In this document: piece after piece, positions 1 to 7,961 of the stretch | How the letters are laid out: every line of letters starts with the position of its first letter | How positions within the stretch are numbered: position 1 is the first letter of the stretch | Source of the DNA: Streptomyces odontomachi | GTDB taxonomy: Bacteria > Actinomycetota > Actinomycetes > Streptomycetales > Streptomycetaceae | Assembly (NCBI RefSeq): GCF_024435355.1 | Contig: NZ_JAMJWG010000020.1 | Location: 62,001-126,000, forward strand | Length of the DNA stretch: 64,000 nucleotides | Direction: 5' to 3' | Notes under the pieces: model-generated | The model's input: the letters and a program-made list of their open reading frames with translations, nothing else | What the model was told of the DNA's origin: nothing | Database searches by the model: none | Program-made: the position numbers and the translations under genes

Positions 1-2504
1 CAGATGACGGCCTCGCCTGGGTCGTCCAAGATGGTGGAGGTCCATTCCCAGCAGTTGCCCACCATGTCGTACATGCCGAACGGGGAGCGGTTGTCCGGCC
101 GTTTATCGACGGGTGTCACCCCGGCGCGTCGAACAGCGTCGCCCGCAAAGTCCCGATACCAGGCCTGGTACGTCATCACAGGCCGCTCGATCCACGCGTC
201 GGCGCAGTTCACGCGAGTGATGTCTGGGCTGTCTCCCCAGGGGAAGAGGCGTCCATCATCGCCGCGGGCCGCGGCTTCCCATTCCAGAGCTGTCGGCAGG
301 CGCTTGCCCTCGAAAGCGGCGAAGGCGTAAGCGCTCCACCAGTTCACGCAGATGGCCGGATGGTCGGCAAATTGCGGATTCTCGTAGTAGTCGGGCCACC
401 GCAATCGGTCAGTCCAGGGACTGTGCGTGATGTGCGCCGGCTGATCGGGATGATCCCATCGGGAGGTGCCGTCCGCGTCGAGGGCGTCGAGGAAACGTCG
501 GTAGCGCTCGACGGTCACCGCGTGACGGTCGAAGCGTACGGGACCGTTGACGCGGCGGATCAGCAGCCGTTCCGCCGGCCCGACCAGGTAGGCCCCCGCA
601 GGGAGCACACAGTCGTCCGTGTCCGAGGTGCCGGGCATGCCAGCGAGGAACGCGCGTACCTGCTCCGTGAGGAAGGGACCGCCGGGAAGATCCGCTGCCA
701 TTTCCCGGTTCTTCGGCTCGGCCAGAAATCTCGCAGCCAGCAGTTCCTGGTAGGCAGTGTGCACGAAAGCAAGGTGATCGGACCCGGCAGGCCGCAGTAG
801 CGGGCCAAGGACACAGGCATCGAGGTCAAGGCGTCCGTTTCGGAAGGCGTCCGCCCCCAACTGTCTGTGTGCGTCGAGCAGGGAGAACACCGTACGATCG
901 GTGAGGAAGGCATATCCGAACACGGCTGGCAGGCGCTGCTCCAGGTCGGGCTGCCCCTGCTCCGCCAGCGTCCTCGTGAGGTGAACGCCCAGGATGTCCG
1001 CGAGCGGCTTCCCCGCCGGGATATTCAGCGACGCAGTCAGGCGCTTCTCGAGAGGCGTTGCCTCAGGGTCGGCCAGACGTACAACGTGGAAGTGCGGCAC
1101 ACGCGAAGGGTCGAGCCCGTTGACGTACATCTGCTCGACCAGTTGCTCGGAGCGGCCGGCGCCGCTGTCCAGCAGCTGACGTACCTGGGGAGAATCCGCG
1201 AGGAACGACACCCGCGAACTCATCACCACCGCGGATTCGGCGGACAAGACGGCCGCGAGATCGGTAAAGAGCCGCAAGAAGCCGGCAGGACTTGGTTCCT
1301 CCACGCCCTCGTCCACCGCATCGAGCACACACAGTGCCGTCCCGGAGCGGATGAGATAAAGGAAGAGATCATAAGCGCGCGAGCGATCTGACTTCATCGC
1401 CGGTGCCAGGAGACGGGCCGCGTACTCGGAGAACGGTTCGCCCTTCGGTTTGAGACCGAGGTCGAAGTAGAAGCGGAACCGCCGGACTTCGGGATCGGCA
1501 GCCAAGGAACGCAGGAGCGTACTCTTGCCGCTCCCCGGACGGCCGGTGACCAAGACATTCGCACTGCCGGATGCGAGGCGGGCCACGAGCTGGGCCGCAT
1601 CGCCGGAATGCTCCATTGTCGATTCGCCGGTGCGGGGGTCAGTGGTCAGGGTAGCCGCGGGGACAGCGGCCCGCGGCTCCGACGGCTCGTCGGCCGAGGG
1701 GAGATCGGCGAGGTGCTGATCGAGGTTGACGATGGTATCGACGAAGCCGTCATAGCGTACGACTCGGAAATCAAGCCCCAGCATCCCGCGCAGGGCGCCG
1801 GGCTCCGTACCACCGTCGTCATCCAGGACGACGAAGCGCGTCAGCTTGGGCAGGCGGGTCCGCAGCAGCTCACCATCGCTGGAGGCAAGGACGGTCCTCA
1901 AGTCGTCAGCATCCCTGGAGAGCATGAGCTCCACGTACTCCAGCCGCATCCCCGACTCACGGCAGAACAGCTGGTACACGGTGTCCGGGCTCAGGACAAA
2001 GCGCTTGGCCTGCCGGTAGCCGAGAGTGAGGTACAGCCCGGCAAGGAACTCGCAGCGGCGGGCCACTTCGGGCGCCATGTCAGGCTCACCGCCGAGCAGT
2101 GCCGCGCTCCCGGTGGCGGTGAACCAGACCAGCACATCGACGAGCCTGCGGACCGCCAGCAGCCCGTCCTCGTCGCTGATGTCGTACCCGTCGTGCGTGG
2201 ACCGGTTCCGCAACCGCCGAATGTCGTCGAGCGCATCCAGCACCGTGCTGCTGCGAATGTACGGACGGCATCGCTTGACCAGGTCGTTCAGGGCCTTCGT
2301 CGCAGGGTCGCCCTCGACGCCGTGGTGGCGCCACAACTCCTTGAGGAGCTTCTCGGTCAGCTTTCCGACCAAGGCCACGGCATTCTCCGGATAGCCGTCA
2401 TTGAGAGACCGCAACGGCCGTTCCAGATCGAGTCCCAACCGGTCAGCGATCCTCGAATGGTCGTCGAGTTCACTCCGTAGGCGCCGCAGGCGCTCGTCGA
2501 CCAT
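1..2504 (-). CDS. HEPN-like / NACHT-STAND NTPase / FGE-sulfatase fusion protein (3' end cut by window edge)
   Basis: About 834 codons are visible from an ATG at 2504, and the frame runs open off the window start. Residues 1-130 are helical and carry R99-N-R-S-T-H104, which fits the HEPN RNase signature R-x4-H. A P-loop (GRPGSGKST, about 321-329) and a Walker B ending DAVDE (about 395-399) mark a NACHT-type STAND ATPase. From about residue 640 an FGE/SUMF1-like fold follows (HAVTVERYRRFL, later FGMYDMVGNCWEWT). STAND proteins with such sensor modules are known in prokaryotic conflict systems, where ligand binding oligomerises the NTPase and activates an effector. Here the HEPN region would be the effector and the FGE-like domain the sensor; that assignment is inference. 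The gene starts 5 bp after the methyltransferase stop and lies near a CRISPR array, so a defence role is plausible. The domain reading is firm for NACHT and FGE, weaker for HEPN. Confidence 0.85.
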   Translation of the reverse strand, partial: MVDERLRRLRSELDDHSRIADRLGLDLERPLRSLNDGYPENAVALVGKLTEKLLKELWRHHGVEGDPATKALNDLVKRCRPYIRSSTVLDALDDIRRLRNRSTHDGYDISDEDGLLAVRRLVDVLVWFTATGSAALLGGEPDMAPEVARRCEFLAGLYLTLGYRQAKRFVLSPDTVYQLFCRESGMRLEYVELMLSRDADDLRTVLASSDGELLRTRLPKLTRFVVLDDDGGTEPGALRGMLGLDFRVVRYDGFVDTIVNLDQHLADLPSADEPSEPRAAVPAATLTTDPRTGESTMEHSGDAAQLVARLASGSANVLVTGRPGSGKSTLLRSLAADPEVRRFRFYFDLGLKPKGEPFSEYAARLLAPAMKSDRSRAYDLFLYLIRSGTALCVLDAVDEGVEEPSPAGFLRLFTDLAAVLSAESAVVMSSRVSFLADSPQVRQLLDSGAGRSEQLVEQMYVNGLDPSRVPHFHVVRLADPEATPLEKRLTASLNIPAGKPLADILGVHLTRTLAEQGQPDLEQRLPAVFGYAFLTDRTVFSLLDAHRQLGADAFRNGRLDLDACVLGPLLRPAGSDHLAFVHTAYQELLAARFLAEPKNREMAADLPGGPFLTEQVRAFLAGMPGTSDTDDCVLPAGAYLVGPAERLLIRRVNGPVRFDRHAVTVERYRRFLDALDADGTSRWDHPDQPAHITHSPWTDRLRWPDYYENPQFADHPAICVNWWSAYAFAAFEGKRLPTALEWEAAARGDDGRLFPWGDSPDITRVNCADAWIERPVMTYQAWYRDFAGDAVRRAGVTPVDKRPDNRSPFGMYDMVGNCWEWTSTILDDPGEAVI

Positions 2505-2509
2505 GGAGC

Positions 2510-3286
2510 TCACAGGGACTCCCCACCCCGTCGGCCGAGCACGAATGCGAGCCGGTCAGGAAACACCAACACCGGCTCCGGATGAGCGCTACGCATCTCT
2601 GCGATGCCCTTCTCGATCTCGTCGTCACTAAAGGTGGAAAGCAACGACATATAGCGGGCACGCACCATACCGAAGTACTTGTCCCGATCGATGCGCAGCT
2701 CATGCTCCACATAACTCAGACTGGCTTCCAGCCCCGCCGCGGCCAGGTGACCCTCGATAACGGCCGGGTCCGGCTGCAACTCCTCGAAGCGCGCCAGAGC
2801 CGCCTCGAACAGCGGATACTGGATACTGGCCGGGAGCATCACCACCAGCAGCCGGCCTCCCGGCGCCAACTGATCAGCCAGGCCGCGCAGGGTTCGCGCC
2901 GGATCGGCCACGTGATGCACCGACTCTTTCAACCACAGCGCATCGAGCTGTTCGTATGGCAGACGAGTACGTCCTTCGGCGATGTCCTCCGCAGAAGCAA
3001 CGATCGGCTTCAGACCGGCCGTAGGCGGCGTGCCGAGCTGGCTGAGCATCGACTCGGACGGATCCACACACAGAAGGGGATGGCGCGGCTGGAGCTGCCT
3101 GGCAACTTCCCTGGCGAACAGGCCCGTCCCGGAGCCGACGTCAGCGATCCGGTCAGTGGGAGCAAGCCGCAACGCCTCAGCAATCCGGGCGGACATCCAG
3201 GGAATGTAATGCGGGCCATACACCCAGTGCTCGTCGTACTCGGCCGCCAACTCCTCGTAATGTCCGCGCACATCACGCTGCTCCAC
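2510..3286 (-). CDS. Class I SAM-dependent methyltransferase, coupled to the STAND gene
   Basis: The 258-residue protein has the Rossmann methyltransferase pattern: motif I IADVGSGTGLFAR near residue 45-58, an acidic residue after beta-2 (LLCVDPSES), and a motif like GGRLLVVMLPA near 150. It resembles the Methyltransf_11/25 group of small-molecule methyltransferases; no DNA target-recognition domain is visible. A GTG start is chosen because GAGGGGG lies just upstream. The stop is 5 bp before the start of the downstream HEPN-STAND-FGE gene, which suggests co-translation. It may modify or regulate the NTPase pathway, but could equally be an unrelated housekeeping enzyme. Substrate unknown. Confidence 0.85.
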   Translation of the reverse strand: MEQRDVRGHYEELAAEYDEHWVYGPHYIPWMSARIAEALRLAPTDRIADVGSGTGLFAREVARQLQPRHPLLCVDPSESMLSQLGTPPTAGLKPIVASAEDIAEGRTRLPYEQLDALWLKESVHHVADPARTLRGLADQLAPGGRLLVVMLPASIQYPLFEAALARFEELQPDPAVIEGHLAAAGLEASLSYVEHELRIDRDKYFGMVRARYMSLLSTFSDDEIEKGIAEMRSAHPEPVLVFPDRLAFVLGRRGGESL

Positions 3287-3608
3287 GATCCCCCTCGTGC
3301 CCCTCCCGTATCGCCAGTCGTGCCGTATAAGGCACAGAACAGGCTATCGCGAGTGCTCACGCCGCAACAGTCCGTCATCGACTCAGACGACATCCGGGTC
3401 GCCTTGATACTCCCCGCCCCTCCAGCAATGCCCCGAAGGCGCCTGGGTCACGCCACCACCGGAAGCCGTTGAGTGCGATGGCCGGCGACGGGCTTCTTCG
3501 CCACCTCCCGGGTCGTCTGGCCTCGACGGCAAGGTGTCCTCGACGTGAGAACGGCACGGCAGGCACGGGGAGCAGTCGCCGGTGTAGACGAGCGGGAACA
3601 GCAAGGAG
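3287..3608. other. Gap between methyltransferase start and CRISPR array
   Basis: No supported gene. It should hold the promoter of the methyltransferase-STAND operon (minus strand) and the trailer of the CRISPR array. An inverted repeat GTGCC-N6-GGCAC (3320-3335) with an AT-rich centre (gtataa) lies about 35 bp upstream of the methyltransferase start and could be an operator or part of the -10 region. Open frames here merely extend into the repeats. Confidence 0.5.
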
Positions 3609-5415
3609 GGGACCATCCCCGCGTGCATGGGGAGCAGTGCGCGGCCAACGGTGCGGACGGCCAGGACACGGGACCATCCCCGCGTGCACGGGGAGCAGGG
3701 TGAGAGGGCCGCCGTGGGTGGCGGTGTCCAGGGACCATCCCCGCGTGCACGGGGAGCAGCAGGAGGAGCGGACCGAACTGCGCGCCGAGGTGGGACCATC
3801 CCCGCGTGCACGGGGAGCAGCGACGAGTCAGCGACGGCGGCGTGAGGCTCCGGGGACCATCCCCGCGTGCACGGGGAGCAGGGAGGCTTCCTGATGAGCG
3901 ATGCCGAGCGCCGGGGACCATCCCCGCGTGCACGGGGAGCAGACCGCCTGCCGCAGGGACTTCTCGGCGAAGATGGGACCATCCCCGCGTGCACGGGGAG
4001 CAGTAGAGCGGGCCGATGGCGATCATGTCGGGCTCGGGACCATCCCCGCGTGCACGGGGAGCAGCTTGGCGGTGACGACGACGCGCCCGTCGGGGAGGGA
4101 CCATCCCCGCGTGCACGGGGAGCAGCTCGTGTTCGTCATCGCCGTGGTCGTGGCCCTGGGACCATCCCCGCGTGCACGGGGAGCAGAGGCGTGTCCCGGC
4201 GCTTGCCCTGACGGGCGCGGGACCATCCCCGCGTGCACGGGGAGCAGGCACTCGTCTTCGTGATCATTCAAGTCGGCCTGGGACCATCCCCGCGTGCACG
4301 GGGAGCAGGACGCGACCGAGAAGGGCTGGCACGCGCACGAGGGACCATCCCCGCGTGCACGGGGAGCAGGCGGGGAACCAAGTCGCTCATGATCAGTCCT
4401 CGGGACCATCCCCGCGTGCACGGGGAGCAGTTGAACGGCTTGATGTCACGCAGGTTCGGGAAGGGACCATCCCCGCGTGCACGGGGAGCAGGGCGTCTGT
4501 GGGTGGGGAGGTGGCTCAACCCGGGGACCATTCCCGCGTGCACGGGGAGCAGCCCCACAGGACAGCGAAGCACTGCTCACTGACGGGACCATCCCGCGTG
4601 CACGGGGAGCAGGGAGTCTCTTCCTCTTCCTTGGGCTTCTCGTCGGGACCATCCCCGCGTGCACGGGGAGCAGGACAGGTACCGCCCGCCGGTCGACTCG
4701 GTGTAGGGACCATCCCCGCGTGCACGGGGAGCAGTAGAACTGCGGGTTGTCGAACGACTCGTTGTAGGGACCATCCCCGCGTGCACGGGGAGCAGCGGAT
4801 CCGGGCACCGGTGAAGATGCCAAGACCGGGACCATCCCCGCGTGCACGGGGAGCAGTGAACGGCGTGCCCGGTCGCGAACTGGTGGATGGGACCATCCCC
4901 GCGTGCACGGGGAGCAGGCGTCGTACGGCGGTCTGCCCAGTAATGGGTGGGGACCATCCCCGCGTGCACGGGGAGCAGCCAGCCGGTCCTTGACGGTCTG
5001 CATGCCGGCCACGTCGGCCAGGGACCATCCCCGCGTGCACGGGGAGCAGTGCCGGCAGCAAGTTATGGCGCACTGATATCAGGGACCATCCCCGCGTGCA
5101 CGGGGAGCAGGTGACCCTCGCCGTGGCGCCGATGGACCGCTCGGGACCATCCCCGCGTGCAGGGGGAGCAGCAGATCAGCACCGCCCGTCCCCGGATCAC
5201 CGTGGGACCATCCCCGCGTGCACGGGGAGCAGCCATAGTCGGCGATGCCCTGCACCTTCAGCGGGGGACCATCCCCGCGTGCACGGGGAGCAGATGATGC
5301 CGCCCTTGCCGTTCTGCCGCGGCACGGGACCATCCCCGCGTGCACGGGGAGCAGTGAACAACCTCGCCTCCACGGTCGGCGGCCGGGGGACCATCCCCGC
5401 GTGCACGGGGAGCAG
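3609..5415 (-). CRISPR. Type I-E-like CRISPR array, 30 repeats / 29 spacers
   Basis: Thirty 29-nt repeats start at 3609 and recur every 61 bp (32-nt spacers); the core on the + strand is ggaccatccccgcgtgcacg followed by gggagcag. The reverse complement begins CTGCTCCCCGTGCACGCGGG, the usual orientation of actinobacterial type I-E repeats, so crRNA transcription is predicted on the minus strand with the leader at the right end. Deviations: repeat 1 (3609) has gcatgg, repeat 16 (4524) has attccc, repeat 17 (4585) is 28 nt with one C missing, repeat 26 (5143) has gcaggg, and the spacer at 4979-5020 is 42 nt. The variant in repeat 1 fits a distal left end. No cas genes occur in the window, so interference proteins must come from elsewhere if the array is active. 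Confidence 0.98.
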
Positions 5416-5664
5416 TCTTCGCGACCAGGCACTTCTCTAAGAGAGGACGCCGAAGACAGCCAGTTTCATCGATTTGCACCTATCAGGCATATAGGAAGAT
5501 CAAGAAGGGTCGCACAGTCTGACATGCCACACAGACAAACCACACGACGTCACTATCAGAGACTCGGCCACCTCACCGCACCCGAGGACAAAGATCCAGA
5601 CATTATCGTCGCGACACAAAGCTCCCTCTACATCGCTGCCCTCCGGAGCGCCCCCGGCCCTGGA
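5416..5664 (-). promoter_or_regulatory. Probable CRISPR leader
   Basis: This stretch flanks the last repeat on the predicted upstream side and is less GC-rich than its surroundings. Next to the array it has a short palindrome (tctctaagaga, 5433-5443) and further out TATA-like stretches (catatagg) that could supply the array promoter on the minus strand. No coding potential is convincing. The leader assignment rests on repeat orientation and base composition. Confidence 0.55.
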
Positions 5665-5694
5665 GGGACCATCCCCGTGCGTGCGGGTAGCCAG
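5665..5694 (-). repeat. Isolated degenerate CRISPR repeat
   Basis: The sequence gggaccatccccgtgcgtgc followed by gggtagccag matches the array repeat across its first 12 bases and then diverges. It lies 249 bp beyond the last array repeat, on the far side of the putative leader, with no second unit next to it. It is probably a remnant of an older repeat or array. The stretch 5695-5815 beyond it shows no gene. Confidence 0.7.
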
Positions 5695-5815
5695 CTCGAA
5701 TCTGCGGCCATGCGCATCATCCGCCGGCTCCCCACCAGCCGATCCGTCATTCATAACCGTTGCACCATCACGCAGATAACCCCGGGGGCCCGCAGTTAGA
5801 ACCGACGCCAGCCGT

Positions 5816-7207
5816 TCACGACTCGCACTGCGTCAGGCCCCGTGCCAGGTAAGCACCATGCCCCGCTCGCCCCACGAACCTCCGGCCCTCAATGACCGGC
5901 TCACCGCGCGACAGCACGGTGTCGACCTGCCCCGTGACGCGTTTGCCCTCGTACGCCGAGTAGTCGACGTTCATGTGGTGCGTCTCGGCGCTGATCGTCT
6001 GCTCGGCGTGCGGGTCGTAGATCACGACGTCTGCGTCGGCGCCCGGCGCGATGGTGCCCTTCTTCGGGTAGAGGCCGAACATCCGGGCCGGTGTCGCGCA
6101 GGCGATCTCGATCCAGCGCCGGCGCGAGATGTGCCCGTCGACGACGGCCTGGTGGAGCAGGTCCATACGGTTCTCGACGCCCGGCATGCCGTTGGGAATC
6201 TTGGAGAAGTCGCCACGGCCCAGGTCCTTCTGCCCGACGAAGCAGAACGGGCAGTGGTCCGTCGAGACGACCTGCAAGTCATTCGTGCGCAGGCCCCGCC
6301 ACAGCGCCGCCTGGTGCTCCCTGGGCCGCAGCGGCGTCGAGCACACGTACTTCGCGCCCTCGAAGTCCGGCTCGGCGAGGTTGTCCGTCGACAGGAACAG
6401 GTACTGCGGGCAGGTTTCACCGAAGACCGGCAGGCCCTCGTCCCTGGCCCGCGCCAGCTCCGCCACCGCCTCCTGCGCCGATACGTGCACCACGTAGACC
6501 GGCGCGCCCGCCACTTGCGCCAGCTTGATCACCCGATGCGTCGCCTCCGCCTCCAACAGGGACTTCCTGACCTCCCCGTGGTAGCGCGGGTCCGTCTCGC
6601 CGCGTGCCAGGGCCTGTTCCACCAGCACATCGATGGCCAGGCCGTTCTCCGCGTGCGCCATGATGAGTCCGCCGTTGGCGGCGCCCTTCTGCATCGCGCG
6701 CAGGATCTGGCCGTCGTCGCTGAAGAAGACCCCCGGGTACGCGGTGAACAGCTTGAACGAGGAGATCCCTTCCTCGACGAGAAGATCCATCTCCTTCAGC
6801 GACGAGTCGTTCACGTCCGAGAGGATCATGTGGAAGCCGTAGTCGATCGCGCACTGGCCGTCGGCCTTGGCGTGCCAGGTGTCCAGGCCTTCCCGGAGCG
6901 AGCGTCCGACCGTCTGCACCGCGAAGTCGACGATCGTGGTCGTGCCACCCCAGGCCGCCGCCCGTGTGCCCGTCTCGAACGTGTCCGACGCGTAGGTGCC
7001 ACCGAACGGCATCTCCATGTGCGTGTGTCCGTCGACGCCGCCCGGGATGACGTACTTGCCCGACGCGTCGATGACGCGGTCGGCCGACCACTGTTGGCTT
7101 CCGGCGACGGCCAGGGCGGCGATCCGGCCGTCCTGGATCAGCACGTCGGCGTGCATCTCGTCGGCGGCCGTGATGACCAGACCGCCGGTGATCAGTGTGC
7201 GGGTCAT
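5816..7207 (-). CDS. hydA: Dihydropyrimidinase / D-hydantoinase
   Basis: A full-length 463-residue cyclic amidohydrolase that hydrolyses 5,6-dihydrouracil or dihydrothymine (and hydantoins) to N-carbamoyl-beta-amino acids in the cytoplasm. The metal site shows as GHTHME near residue 60, the carboxylated lysine in SSFKLFTAYPG near 150, and later histidines in AHAENG, VVHVSAQ and STDHCPF. The ATG at 7207 follows GGGAGGGGCGAGGC. It is the last gene of a minus-strand set with beta-ureidopropionase and an aminotransferase, which together cover the second and third steps of reductive pyrimidine breakdown and transamination of the beta-amino acid. Dihydropyrimidine dehydrogenase is not in the window. 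Confidence 0.95.
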   Translation of the reverse strand: MTRTLITGGLVITAADEMHADVLIQDGRIAALAVAGSQQWSADRVIDASGKYVIPGGVDGHTHMEMPFGGTYASDTFETGTRAAAWGGTTTIVDFAVQTVGRSLREGLDTWHAKADGQCAIDYGFHMILSDVNDSSLKEMDLLVEEGISSFKLFTAYPGVFFSDDGQILRAMQKGAANGGLIMAHAENGLAIDVLVEQALARGETDPRYHGEVRKSLLEAEATHRVIKLAQVAGAPVYVVHVSAQEAVAELARARDEGLPVFGETCPQYLFLSTDNLAEPDFEGAKYVCSTPLRPREHQAALWRGLRTNDLQVVSTDHCPFCFVGQKDLGRGDFSKIPNGMPGVENRMDLLHQAVVDGHISRRRWIEIACATPARMFGLYPKKGTIAPGADADVVIYDPHAEQTISAETHHMNVDYSAYEGKRVTGQVDTVLSRGEPVIEGRRFVGRAGHGAYLARGLTQCES

Positions 7208-7299
7208 GCCTCGCCCCTCCCTGTGCCGTTCAACTCGCAGTTCCTGCGGTGCTGTTGTGCCGTCGCAACGCGGCGTCCCTCAGAAAACCCGTGGTCAGC

Positions 7300-7782
7300 T
7301 CAGCCAACGTGATTCTTGAAGGAGGTGATGCCCTCCTGGACCAGCTGGTCCATCTCCTTCAACGTGCCCTCGTTGACGTCGGCGAGGATCATGTGGAAGC
7401 CGTAGTCGACGGCGCAGTTGCCGTCCGCCTTCGCGTGCCAGGCGTCCAGGCCCTCGCGCAGCGAGCTGCCCACGCTCTGCACCACGAAGTCGACGATGGT
7501 CGTGGTGCCGCCCCAGGCGGCGGCGCGGGTGCCGGTCTCGAAGGTGTCCGACGCGTAGGTGCCGCCGAACGGCATCTCCATGTGGGTGTGCGCGTCGACG
7601 CCGCCCGGGATGACGTACTTGCCCGTCGCGTCCAGCACGCGGTCGGCCTGCCAGCCCGCCGCGATGTCGCTGCCGTGCGCGGCCAGCGCGACGATGCGTT
7701 CGTCTTCTATGAGGACGTCCGCTTGGGTCTCTTCGGCGGCGGTGATCACGAGGCCGCCGCGGATCAGGGTACGGGTGCTCAT
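7300..7782 (-). pseudogene. Truncated duplicate of the dihydropyrimidinase (N-terminal third only)
   Basis: The 160 codons match the first third of the adjacent hydantoinase closely (same HTHMEMPFGGTYASDTFETG block). The frame then leaves the family right after ITSFK, i.e. at the carboxylated metal-bridging lysine, and ends NHVG-stop. Two thirds of the barrel, including the later metal ligands, are missing, so it cannot be an active hydantoinase. It looks like a tandem duplication that lost its 3' part. Between its stop and hydA, another frame (about 7312 down to a TGA at 7232-7230) reads TLAELTTGFLRDAALRRHNS and could be the tail of a lost gene. It may still be translated as part of the operon. 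Confidence 0.8.
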
Positions 7783-7961
7783 CTTCGGTTCCCTTGAACG
7801 CGGGTTGCTGCGGGGGCGGGACGGTGGCGGGACGACGGCGGGTCGGCGGTGCGGCGGGTGGCCCGGTCGTGCCCGCCCGTCCGGGGGTGCGGCGGGCGGC
7901 TTCCCTGCCCGGCCGCGTGGTGCGGCGGAGGGGCGGGCACGGCCGGGGCGGTGCGGCCGGG

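Noticed and set aside
3383..5479. Open frames of 70-270 codons rich in RARGDGP / HAGMVP / PACTGS
   Set aside because: They are translations of the CRISPR repeats in different frames.
5858..7312. 484-codon plus-strand frame opposite hydA
   Set aside because: High-GC shadow; the minus frame has full family motifs and a ribosome site.
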